Source: DATBMA01 sp036555105
Lineage (GTDB): Bacteria > Actinomycetota > Acidimicrobiia > Spongiisociales > ZC4RG35
DNA length: 22,064 nt
NCBI GenBank assembly: GCA_036555105.1
Contig: DATBMA010000025.1
Span: forward strand, 1 to 22,064
Direction: 5' to 3'
Below the pieces are notes generated by a model that saw only the letters and a program-made list of their open reading frames with translations, did no database searches and was not told where the DNA came from. Of this stretch, positions 6,812-13,578 are shown in pieces. Positions within the stretch are counted from its first letter, which is position 1. Every line of letters starts with the position of its first letter. The translations under genes and the position numbers were made by a program.

Positions 6812-7504
6812 GTGTGGAAAGCGATGCGGGTGCTCGGACGCACCCTGGTTTGGTCCGGGCTCCTGGTCCTTGCCTTCCTGGTCTATCAGCTCTACGTCAC
6901 CGATCTGGTGGCGGAATCGTCTCAAGAAGAGGCGAAAGTCGAGCTGGTCACGCAGTTGGACGATCGGCGTCAAGACCTTCCGGCTCCAGAGGTCGTCCAG
7001 CAGGAGTCACCCCAGCCAACCTCCGACCCGATCCAGTTCTACGTCGAGCCATTGCCCGAGGAAGGGACCCCGTTCGCCGAGATCACGATCCCCAAGATCG
7101 AACTGGACGCAGTCGTCTTCTCCGGGGTCGATCGTCAGACTTTGAAGGAAGGGCCGGGCCACATGCCGTGGACGCCCCTTCCCGGCCAGCCCGGGAATGC
7201 CGTGATCAGCGGGCACCGGACCACGTATGGGCGGCCGTTCTACCGCCTCGACGAACTGGTGGTGGGGGACCGGGTCGAGGTCGAGACCGCCATCGGGCTG
7301 CACGTCTACGAGGTTCGGCAGATAGAAGTGGTCAAACCCACGGACGTCTGGGTCACCGATCCCCGCCCCGGCGCATGGTTGACCCTCACCACCTGCAATC
7401 CGAGATTCTCGGCACGCCAGCGCCTCGTGATCTTCTCAGAATTGGTGGAAGGGCCGAATCTCCGATACGCCGATCTGCTGCTACAGCGCGAGGTGCAGGG
7501 CTAG
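6812..7504 (+). CDS. Class E-type sortase
   Basis: A 230-aa membrane-anchored transpeptidase. A short basic N-terminus and one signal-anchor helix (about 8-28) are followed by a low-complexity linker rich in Q, E and P (35-75). The sortase barrel spans about 85-225: ITIPKIELDAVV, then catalytic H135 in ISGHRTTYGRPF, C195 in LTTCNPRFS and R204 in ARQRLVIF. The TLTTC motif with H and R is characteristic of sortases, and the layout fits actinobacterial class E, which act on the cell surface. No protein with a clear LPXTG/LAXTG sorting signal lies in the window, so substrates must be elsewhere. It starts at GTG 6812, and a small membrane-protein gene follows 2 nt after its stop. Confidence 0.9.
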   Translation: MWKAMRVLGRTLVWSGLLVLAFLVYQLYVTDLVAESSQEEAKVELVTQLDDRRQDLPAPEVVQQESPQPTSDPIQFYVEPLPEEGTPFAEITIPKIELDAVVFSGVDRQTLKEGPGHMPWTPLPGQPGNAVISGHRTTYGRPFYRLDELVVGDRVEVETAIGLHVYEVRQIEVVKPTDVWVTDPRPGAWLTLTTCNPRFSARQRLVIFSELVEGPNLRYADLLLQREVQG

Positions 7505-7506
7505 GG

Positions 7507-7653
7507 ATGCGGAAGCTGTTCGCCGCCCTCCCCGGGCCCGCTGCAGTACGGGTCCTGCAGATGGTGCTGATAGTGGCGGTGGCCCTGGTTGCCCTCTTCT
7601 ACCTGTTCGAGTGGGCAGGCGACCTGCTCGACAGCGGAGGCGTAGTCGGCTAG
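7507..7653 (+). CDS. 48-aa single-pass membrane protein downstream of sortase
   Basis: ATG 7507 to TAG 7651-7653 starts 2 nt after the sortase stop. The peptide has a basic start (MRKLFAALPGP), one strong membrane helix (about 17-33, LQMVLIVAVALVALFYLF) and an acidic, glycine-rich tail (EWAGDLLDSGGVVG). Similar small proteins follow class E sortases in actinobacteria as I remember them, but I cannot name the family. Translation is probably coupled to the sortase. The stop lies in one arm of the 7651-7679 inverted repeat. Confidence 0.68.
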   Translation: MRKLFAALPGPAAVRVLQMVLIVAVALVALFYLFEWAGDLLDSGGVVG

Positions 7654-7679
7654 GCCATACCCACCGGGGCGCTGGCCTA
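7651..7679. terminator. Inverted repeat carrying the stop codons of two convergent genes
   Basis: TAGGCCA (7651-7657) and TGGCCTA (7673-7679) are perfect 7-bp arms around a 15-nt loop that itself contains CCC/GGG. The left arm begins with the TAG of the 48-aa gene. The right arm holds the TAG of the minus-strand thioredoxin-like gene. It could be a bidirectional terminator, though no T-run is present. Confidence 0.4.
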
Positions 7680-8213
7680 TCCGCCCACCAGGCGCTCGAG
7701 GGTCGGCGCCTGCACCAACCCACCGACCTGGTGGAGCACGGTCCCGTCCGGTGAGATCACATAGGTGACCGGCAGCCCCACCGCCTGATAGGCCTCGGCC
7801 ATCGAGCCCGACTCGTCAACCGCTACCACCACATTGCTCGCCTCTCCGTCCCAATGGGCCTCGACGTCTGCGAGGTCATCGCGGACGGCGATTGCAGCCA
7901 CCGGGACCGAGCTTCCGCCTGAGAAGGCTCGCAACTCTGCCGCCTGTTCCTCGCAGGCGGTGCACCAGGTCGCCCACAGGCTGATGACGACGGGCTGGCC
8001 GGCCTCGGTGAGGTCGTTGAGAGTGAGGTCGGACCCGTCGAGAGTTTGGACCGTGAACGCTGGCGCTTGCTCGCCGGCCATCGGGCCATCGGTCGGCTGT
8101 TGGAAGTAGCTCCACGTTGCTGTGGCGGCCAGCCCGACAGCCACCATGATGACAAAGATGGCGGTCAGCCTGCCCCCGCGGCGGGGGAGCGGGCCTGCTG
8201 GTAGGGAAGCCAC
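7677..8213 (-). CDS. TlpA/ResA-like membrane-anchored thiol oxidoreductase
   Basis: A 178-aa thioredoxin-fold protein. A signal-anchor helix (about 16-34) puts the catalytic domain outside the membrane. The domain starts with APAFTVQTLDG. The active site is C84-T-A-C87 in LWATWCTACEEQ, and the cis-proline is P148 in VGLPVTYVI. Length and motifs fit the TlpA/ResA/DsbE group, which reduces or rearranges disulfides in cell-envelope proteins or apocytochromes. No cytochrome genes lie nearby, so the target is unknown. The start is GTG 8213-8211, with a TAGGGT box 6 nt upstream and no Shine-Dalgarno sequence. It diverges from the molybdopterin oxidoreductase gene with a 24-bp gap. Confidence 0.87.
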   Translation of the reverse strand: MASLPAGPLPRRGGRLTAIFVIMVAVGLAATATWSYFQQPTDGPMAGEQAPAFTVQTLDGSDLTLNDLTEAGQPVVISLWATWCTACEEQAAELRAFSGGSSVPVAAIAVRDDLADVEAHWDGEASNVVVAVDESGSMAEAYQAVGLPVTYVISPDGTVLHQVGGLVQAPTLERLVGG

Positions 8214-8219
8214 GACGGT

Positions 8220-8225
8220 ACCCTA
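8220..8225 (-). promoter_or_regulatory. -10 box (TAGGGT) of a leaderless promoter for the TlpA-like gene
   Basis: TAGGGT on the minus strand ends 6 nt before GTG 8213. On the plus strand the overlapping TACCCT (8219-8224) could serve the divergent gene starting at 8238, so the two promoters may share the same DNA in this 24-bp gap. Confidence 0.5.
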
Positions 8226-8237
8226 TAGCCCGACACC

Positions 8238-8840
8238 ATGTCCTTCTTCGAGCGCAAGCGCGCCCTGAGCGGCGTGGATCCGAGCCGGATCCCCCCTGGG
8301 CAGTACACAACCGATCGATTCCCGGTACTCCACGCCGGAGTGGTCCCCAAGGTCGACCTGGCCACCTGGTCGTTCTCTGTCGACGGCCTGGTGGAGAACC
8401 CGATCACCCTCAGCTATGAGGAGGTCCGTGCCCGCCCGGCTTTGGAGCGGACGGTCGACATCCATTGCGTCACCAAGTGGAGCAAGCTGGACACACGCTG
8501 GGAAGGGGCCGGCGTCGCCGACCTCTTGGCCGAGGCCCGACCACTGCCTGCTGCCACCCATGTGCTGGTGATGGCGGAGCATGGCTTCACCGCCAACCTC
8601 CCGTTGCCGGATCTGATCCGCGACGAGAACCTCCTCGCTTACAGATACGGGGGAGAGGAGCTCGAGCCCGACCATGGATGGCCTCTCCGCTTGGTGGTGC
8701 CCCACCTCTACTTCTGGAAGTCGGTGAAGTGGGTCAGGGGGCTGCGGCTGCTCGCCTCGGATCAACCGGGGTTCTGGGAGCGGAACGGGTACCACATGTA
8801 TGGAGACCCCTGGCGGGAACAGCGCTACTGGGGAGACTGA
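8238..8840 (+). CDS. Sulfite oxidase-like molybdopterin-dependent oxidoreductase
   Basis: A 200-aa protein made almost entirely of the oxidoreductase molybdopterin-binding domain found in sulfite oxidase and YedY/MsrP. The expected molybdenum ligand is C77 in DIHCVTKWSKLDTRWEG. Other family patterns are SFSVDGLVENPITLSYEEV, EHGFTANLPL, HGWPLRLVVPHLYFWKSVKWV and the C-terminal GYHMYGDPWREQRYWGD. There is no twin-arginine or other signal peptide and no dimerisation or haem domain, so it is a cytosolic minimal version whose electron partner is unknown. ATG 8238 starts 24 bp from the divergent TlpA-like gene. Its stop is 13 bp from the stop of the convergent aconitase gene. Confidence 0.88.
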   Translation: MSFFERKRALSGVDPSRIPPGQYTTDRFPVLHAGVVPKVDLATWSFSVDGLVENPITLSYEEVRARPALERTVDIHCVTKWSKLDTRWEGAGVADLLAEARPLPAATHVLVMAEHGFTANLPLPDLIRDENLLAYRYGGEELEPDHGWPLRLVVPHLYFWKSVKWVRGLRLLASDQPGFWERNGYHMYGDPWREQRYWGD

Positions 8841-8853
8841 CGCGGAGCGGCGT

Positions 8854-11568
8854 CTAACCCGCCATTTGGCGCAACATGTAATGGAGGATGCCCCCGCTTC
8901 GCAGGTACTCCACCTCGATCGGGGTATCGACCCTCGCGACGGCCTGGAACTCCTTGACCCCGCCCTCGGGGTCGGTCGCCGTCACGCTCACCCGCTGACG
9001 GGGGGCGAGGTCATCGTTGACATCGAGGTCGAAGCTTTCGGCTCCGTTCAGCCCCAGGGACTCGGCTGACTGGCCCGGCAGGTACTCCAGCGGTAGCACT
9101 CCCATCATCACCAGGTTGGAGCGATGGATCCGTTCGAAGCTCTCAGCCAGCACTGCCTTTACCCCGAGCAGCAGGGTGCCCTTGGCGGCCCAGTCGCGAG
9201 ACGAGCCCATCCCGTAGTCCTTGCCGGCCATGACGATGAGGGGGATGGCTGCCCCCAGGTAGTCGAGGGACGCCTCGTAGATGCTCTTTACCTCGCCATC
9301 GAGGAAGTCCTTGGTGACCCCGCCCTCGGTCCCAGGCGCCAGCTGGTTGCGAACTCGGACGTTGGCGAACGTGCCCCTGGTCATGACCCTGTCATTGCCG
9401 CGGCGTGAGCCGTATGAGTTGAACTGGGCAGGCTGCACTCCGTGTTCCATCAGATACTTGCCCGCCGGAGAGTCGGGCTTGATCGACCCGGCCGGGCTGA
9501 TGTGGTCGGTGGTCACCGAATCTCCGACCTTGATCAGGACCCTGGCACTGGCAATCGGCCGCAGGGGCTCTATCTCCCGTCCCAGGTCCATGAAGAACGG
9601 CGGCTCCTGTATGTAGGTGGAGCCTTCGTTCCATTCGTAGATGGCGCCGCCCGAGGTCGAGACCGCTTGCCACTCCTCGGCACCAGTGAACACGTCGGCA
9701 TAGCGCTCCCGGAACTGGGGACCGCCGACGAACTCTCCCACGTAGCGGTCGACCTGGTCCTGGCTCGGCCATAGGTCGGAGAGGAACACGGGCTTGCCCT
9801 CCTGGTCCTCTCCGATCGGATCGTTCATCGGATCCCAGTCGACGGTGCCGGCCAGGGCATATGCCACCACCAACGGCGGCGAGGCCAAGTAGTTGGCGCG
9901 GACGTCGGGAGAGATCCTCCCTTCGAAGTTACGATTACCGGAGAGGACGGCTGCCGCCACGATCCCGCGCTCGTTGATCGCCTGGCTGATCGGCTCGGGG
10001 AGCGGACCGGAGTTGCCTATGCAGGTCGTGCACCCGTATCCCACCAGGTAGAAACCGGTGGCTTCGAGATCGTCCATGAGGCCGGCGGCGGTGAGGTACT
10101 CGGTCACCACTTTGCTGCCCGGGGCGAAAGAAGTCTTGACCCAGGGCCGGCGGGTGAGGCCCAGCTCACGTGCCCTGCGGGCCAGCAGGCCGGCTCCCAT
10201 CATCACCTCCGGGTTGGAAGTGTTGGTGCAAGAGGTGATGGCGGCGATGACAACGTCGCCATCATCCAGGTGGAAGGTGGCGCCGTCGTATGTGACCTCG
10301 GCGCCGTTGGCGGCCTGGCCTGCCGCCGGGGCGACCGCACCCCCTTCGTCGGTCCACTCAGACACCGTCCCGGCCGCGGCCCGGCTGGGTCGACCGAAAG
10401 TGTTGGCCAGATCCTGCTCCCACTGGGCCTTCATGCCCGAGAGGTTGATGCGGTCCTGCGGGCGGGTAGGGCCGGCCAGAGCCGACTGCACGGTGGCCAG
10501 GTCCAGCTCGAGCGAAGCGCTGAATGTCACCTCGCGAGCGTCATCACGCCAGAGGCCAAGCAGGCGGTAGTAATGCTCGACGGCGGCCACCAGTTCCGGA
10601 GGCCGACCGGTCAGATCGAGGTAGCGGAGCACCTGCTCGTCGACCGGGAACAGCCCGATGGTGGCCCCGTACTCTGGGGCCATGTTGGCGATCGTGGCCC
10701 TGGTGGCGACGGTCATCTCGTTCAGCCCTGGGCCGTGGAACTCGACGAACTTTCCCACCACTCCATGCCGTCTGAGCATCTCGGTGACCCGCAGCACGAG
10801 GTCGGTAGCGGTAGTGCCCTCCCGCATCTTCCCGTGGAGGCGGAACCCCACCACTTCCGGCAGCAGCATCGAGATCGGCTGGCCGAGCATGGCCGCCTCG
10901 GCCTCGATCCCGCCCACCCCCCAGGCCACCACGCCGAGGCCGTTGATCATGGTTGTGTGGGAGTCGGTGCCGACCAGCGAGTCCGGATACAGCCAGGACC
11001 CGTCATCCCACACGACCTTGGCCAGGTATTCGAGGTTGACCTGGTGGACGATGCCGGTCGCCGGAGGGACCACCCTGAAGTTGGCGAAGGCGGACTGGCC
11101 CCATTTCAGGAAGGCGTAGCGCTCTTGATTGCGCTCGAACTCGTGGCGACTGTTGATGATGAGGGCGTCAGGACGGTTGTACGCGTCGACCTGGACCGAG
11201 TGGTCGATGACGAGGTCGCACGGCACCACCGGGTTGACCTTGTCGGCGTCGGCGGTGCGCCCCGTCATCCTGACGATGGCCGACCGCATGGCCGCAAGGT
11301 CGACCACCGCCGGCACACCTGTGAAGTCCTGCAACAACACTCGGCCCGGAACGAATGGGATCTCGACCTCACCTACCTGGCGGGCGTCATAGGCGGCGAT
11401 GGCCTCTACATCGCCCTCGCTGACGATCCCGTCGCCGAGGTGGCGAGCCGCCGACTCGAGTAGCACCTTGATCGAATATGGCAGGTGCTCGATCCCGGGA
11501 AGGTGGTCGATTCGCGCAATCCGCCGTTCTCCGAGCGGGGTGGCCATCGTCTCGATCGGAACCTTCAT
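8854..11568 (-). CDS. acnA: Aconitate hydratase A
   Basis: A 904-aa AcnA/IRP-type aconitase, full length for the family, which interconverts citrate and isocitrate in the TCA cycle using a [4Fe-4S] cluster. Cluster ligands are C447 in ITSCTNTSNP and C513 and C516 in GYGCTTCIGNSGPL. Other landmarks are LLQDFTGVPAVVDLAAMR, DSLVGTDSHTTMINGLGV, GGIEAEAAMLGQP and the swivelling C-terminal domain with YGMGSSRDWAAKG. ATG 11568 follows a TAGAAT box by 9 nt without a Shine-Dalgarno sequence. It lies 52 nt downstream of the SufR-like regulator gene on the same strand. Separate and shared transcription are both possible. Control by that Fe-S regulator is an inference from position. Confidence 0.97.
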   Translation of the reverse strand: MKVPIETMATPLGERRIARIDHLPGIEHLPYSIKVLLESAARHLGDGIVSEGDVEAIAAYDARQVGEVEIPFVPGRVLLQDFTGVPAVVDLAAMRSAIVRMTGRTADADKVNPVVPCDLVIDHSVQVDAYNRPDALIINSRHEFERNQERYAFLKWGQSAFANFRVVPPATGIVHQVNLEYLAKVVWDDGSWLYPDSLVGTDSHTTMINGLGVVAWGVGGIEAEAAMLGQPISMLLPEVVGFRLHGKMREGTTATDLVLRVTEMLRRHGVVGKFVEFHGPGLNEMTVATRATIANMAPEYGATIGLFPVDEQVLRYLDLTGRPPELVAAVEHYYRLLGLWRDDAREVTFSASLELDLATVQSALAGPTRPQDRINLSGMKAQWEQDLANTFGRPSRAAAGTVSEWTDEGGAVAPAAGQAANGAEVTYDGATFHLDDGDVVIAAITSCTNTSNPEVMMGAGLLARRARELGLTRRPWVKTSFAPGSKVVTEYLTAAGLMDDLEATGFYLVGYGCTTCIGNSGPLPEPISQAINERGIVAAAVLSGNRNFEGRISPDVRANYLASPPLVVAYALAGTVDWDPMNDPIGEDQEGKPVFLSDLWPSQDQVDRYVGEFVGGPQFRERYADVFTGAEEWQAVSTSGGAIYEWNEGSTYIQEPPFFMDLGREIEPLRPIASARVLIKVGDSVTTDHISPAGSIKPDSPAGKYLMEHGVQPAQFNSYGSRRGNDRVMTRGTFANVRVRNQLAPGTEGGVTKDFLDGEVKSIYEASLDYLGAAIPLIVMAGKDYGMGSSRDWAAKGTLLLGVKAVLAESFERIHRSNLVMMGVLPLEYLPGQSAESLGLNGAESFDLDVNDDLAPRQRVSVTATDPEGGVKEFQAVARVDTPIEVEYLRSGGILHYMLRQMAG

Positions 11569-11577
11569 CTGAGGCCA

Positions 11578-11583
11578 ATTCTA
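11578..11583 (-). promoter_or_regulatory. -10 box (TAGAAT) of the aconitase promoter
   Basis: TAGAAT on the minus strand ends 9 nt before ATG 11568. It is a good TAnnnT match with a near-leaderless spacing. The hairpin at 11589-11606 overlaps where a -35 region would be. Confidence 0.45.
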
Positions 11584-11588
11584 TCGAT

Positions 11589-11606
11589 CGGGTGTGCAAC
11601 CACCCG
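11589..11606. other. Inverted repeat between the regulator and aconitase genes
   Basis: CGGGTG and CACCCG form perfect 6-bp arms around TGCAAC. The repeat lies between the regulator's stop and the aconitase -10 box. It may be an operator over the aconitase promoter or a weak terminator for the regulator transcript; no T-run follows. Confidence 0.35.
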
Positions 11607-11620
11607 GGGGGAGGGTGAGC

Positions 11621-12427
11621 TCAGACGCGTGCGGAGATGGCGACCGGCACGCTGGTCACACAGTCCTCGGCCTCGGTGCGGTGGGGAGTGAGAACCGGGC
11701 TGCATGGCTGGCTGAGGGAGCCGAGAATCCCGCTCACGATCCCGCGGTCGAGTGAGCAGATCACCTCGGGGTGGGCGGTGGCCGCCGCCCCGAATGGGCA
11801 GTGACTGGTGAGGAGCCGTTGGGACCCGACGTCCGCGGTGATGTCGAATCCGAGCCCGCCCATCGCCTTGGCCACGGCCTCCACGGCAACTGCGTAACCG
11901 GCATCGTCCGGTGCTCCGATCTCTGCAGCCAACGCCTTGCCATAGTCGCGCCCCACCGCTTCTGCAGTTGCAGAGATCGCGTCGGGGTGGAGGCGGTCGA
12001 TGACCTTTACCAGCAGGTCCACCAGCAGGTCGTATCGCCGCCCTGGGTGCACGGCCACGGCCTTGCCGGTGGCCTCGTAGCACTTGGCGGGCCGGCCGGC
12101 CCCCGGCCCACGCCTCCCATTGAGCCGCTTTTGGGTGACCCGGAGGTATCCGTCTCCCGCCAGCTTGTCGAGATGATGGCGGGCTACGTTCGGATGGATC
12201 TCGAAGATGTCGGCCACCTGTGTGGAGGTGAGCGGTTCGGCCGATTGGCGGACAGCGATGTAGATGGCGCGTCGGGTGGGATCGCCCAGAGCAGCAGTGA
12301 GGTCCCCGATGGTCCGGTCGAACTGTGCCTCGTCGAACCTGGCCTCATCGAACTGAGCCGCGTCAGATTGGGCCATTAGTGATTCGGGCTGGTCGAACGG
12401 GGCGGAATCCAGCTCGGAGAGGGACAT
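11621..12427 (-). CDS. ArsR/SufR-like transcriptional regulator with cysteine-rich sensor domain
   Basis: A 268-aa DNA-binding regulator. A charged N-terminal extension (1-38) carries three copies of a five-residue repeat (AQFDE, ARFDE, AQFDR). A winged helix-turn-helix follows (about 40-120: ALGDPTRRAIYIAV, STQVADIFEIHPNVARHHLDKL, then RGPGAGRPAKCYEAT). The C-terminal part has four cysteines, C210, C224, C242 and C256 (C-x13-C-x17-C-x13-C), starting at HCPFGAAATAHPEVIC. This resembles SufR-type repressors, which bind a [4Fe-4S] cluster through C-terminal cysteines. Lying between mrp and aconitase fits an Fe-S sensor. ATG 12427 follows TATAGT by 10 nt; a second possible start is ATG 12376. 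I did not name it sufR because no suf operon is adjacent. Confidence 0.83.
   Translation of the reverse strand: MSLSELDSAPFDQPESLMAQSDAAQFDEARFDEAQFDRTIGDLTAALGDPTRRAIYIAVRQSAEPLTSTQVADIFEIHPNVARHHLDKLAGDGYLRVTQKRLNGRRGPGAGRPAKCYEATGKAVAVHPGRRYDLLVDLLVKVIDRLHPDAISATAEAVGRDYGKALAAEIGAPDDAGYAVAVEAVAKAMGGLGFDITADVGSQRLLTSHCPFGAAATAHPEVICSLDRGIVSGILGSLSQPCSPVLTPHRTEAEDCVTSVPVAISARV
12318..12362 (-). repeat. Three tandem 15-bp units inside the SufR-like gene
   Basis: On the plus strand the units begin tcgaactgtgcctcg (12318), tcgaacctggcctca (12333) and tcgaactgagccgcg (12348). They encode repeated AQFDE-like pentapeptides before the DNA-binding domain. The copy number may vary between strains, as repeats of this kind expand and contract by slippage. 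Confidence 0.75.
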
Positions 12428-12437
12428 CCGGCCCCAA

Positions 12438-12476
12438 ACTATAGTGACGAAGGCCTTCTAGACACTATCCCGATAG
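12438..12476. promoter_or_regulatory. Palindrome-rich divergent operator region between regulator and mrp
   Basis: Within the 56-bp gap between the two divergent starts are ACTATAGT (12438-12445), GAAGGCCTTC (12449-12458), CTATC-CC-GATAG (12465-12476), and the separated inverted pair ATAGTG (12441-12446) and CACTAT (12463-12468). The minus-strand TATAGT (12438-12443) is a good -10 box for the regulator, 10 nt before its ATG. It sits inside the first palindrome, as expected for autorepression. AGGGA (12475-12479) may be the ribosome site of mrp. Binding by the SufR-like protein is inferred. Confidence 0.55.
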
Positions 12477-12483
12477 GGAATAC

Positions 12484-13557
12484 ATGGCCTCTTCCACCGA
12501 TCTGATCGGGTCTGTGCGCGACCCTCTGCTGGATCGCGCTTTGGCCGAATTGGACATGGTGGCGGGGGTAGAGGAGGGCTTTCGGGGCCTCAAGAAGGTG
12601 GTCATAAGGCTGCCGGTGCCCAACTACCCGGAGCGGGAGGAGCTCGACCGCAGAGTGCGCGAGGCGCTGGACAACGGCCAGGTCGAGATCTCCATGACGG
12701 TGATGGGCGACATGGAGCGGACCGCGATGATGACCCGCTTGCGGGACGAGGCCGGCCCTAGGGCCGGTCAGTCGGGCTCGCGGACCAGGGTGCTGGCCGT
12801 CTCGTCGGGGAAGGGGGGCGTTGGCAAGTCCACTGTGACCGCCAACCTCGCCGTCGCCCTCGCGATTGCAGGCAACAAGGTCGGGGTGATCGACGCCGAC
12901 ATCTGGGGGTTCTCGATCCCGCGCATGTTGGGGGTGACCCATCCTCCCGTTGTCATCGCCGAGGCGATCATCCCTCCGGTTGCCCACGGCGTGAAGGTCA
13001 TGTCGATGGACTATTTCGTGGGAGACGAGCAGGCGGTGATCTGGCGGGGCCCCATGCTTCACAAGGCCCTCGAGCAATTCCTCACCGATGTCTTCTGGGA
13101 CCGCCTCGACTTCCTGTTGGTGGACATGCCACCCGGCACCGGCGACGTCGCCATCTCGATGAGCCAGTTCCTGCCGCGGGCGGAGGTGCTGCTGGTGACC
13201 ACCCCTCAGCCGACTGCCGAAAGAGTTGCCCGCCGCGCCGCCTTGATGGCTTCCAAGGTCGAGCAGGAAGTGATCGGGGTGGTCGAGAACATGAGCTGGT
13301 TCACCGACGCCGCCGGGCAGAGGGTGGAGCTGTTCGGCCGCGGCGGCGGCACCGAGCTGGCCGAGGAGGTGGGGGTTCCCTTGCTGGCTCAGATCCCTCT
13401 GGTGCCGGCGGTGCGGGAAGGCGCCGACGCAGGTCGGCCGGTCAAGACGGCCGCTCCCGGCTCCGAGGCGGACGCGGCCTTCGACCTGCTGGCGAGTCAG
13501 GTCGTCGAGCGCAAGCCGCGCGTCCGCAGCCACCCCGCGCTCGTTATCAAGTCCTGA
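12484..13557 (+). CDS. mrp: Mrp/ApbC-family iron-sulfur cluster carrier ATPase
   Basis: A 357-aa P-loop protein of the Mrp/NBP35/ApbC group, which carry Fe-S clusters to apoproteins. A MIP18/DUF59-type domain (about 10-90) precedes the deviant Walker A SSGKGGVGKS (107-116). Next come VIDADIWG (135-142), the IWRGPMLHKALEQF segment, and VDMPPGTGDVAIS (switch II region). The usual CxxC after ENMSWF is missing (it reads TDAAGQ), a variation I also recall in mycobacterial Mrp. Cluster binding may therefore differ from ApbC. ATG 12484 has AGGGA 4 nt before it. It is divergent from the SufR-like regulator and convergent with the DUF4190 operon. The Fe-S theme is shared with aconitase next door. Confidence 0.92.
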   Translation: MASSTDLIGSVRDPLLDRALAELDMVAGVEEGFRGLKKVVIRLPVPNYPEREELDRRVREALDNGQVEISMTVMGDMERTAMMTRLRDEAGPRAGQSGSRTRVLAVSSGKGGVGKSTVTANLAVALAIAGNKVGVIDADIWGFSIPRMLGVTHPPVVIAEAIIPPVAHGVKVMSMDYFVGDEQAVIWRGPMLHKALEQFLTDVFWDRLDFLLVDMPPGTGDVAISMSQFLPRAEVLLVTTPQPTAERVARRAALMASKVEQEVIGVVENMSWFTDAAGQRVELFGRGGGTELAEEVGVPLLAQIPLVPAVREGADAGRPVKTAAPGSEADAAFDLLASQVVERKPRVRSHPALVIKS

Positions 13558-13578
13558 GTCTCGAGTCTCGCTGCTGGT

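Noticed and set aside
5738..6973. A 411-codon minus-strand frame across the DUF5317, enoyl-CoA hydratase and sortase starts
   Set aside because: It crosses three better-supported genes and two promoter boxes and has no domain pattern.
10270..11463. A 397-codon open frame on the plus strand inside the aconitase gene
   Set aside because: It is a mirror of the strongly supported aconitase reading frame. High GC removes stops from the opposite strand, and its translation shows no recognisable domain.
13557..13578. GAGTCTCGAGTCTC direct repeat after mrp as a terminator or attachment site
   Set aside because: It is too short, forms no convincing stem with a T-run, and there is no integrase or tRNA nearby.
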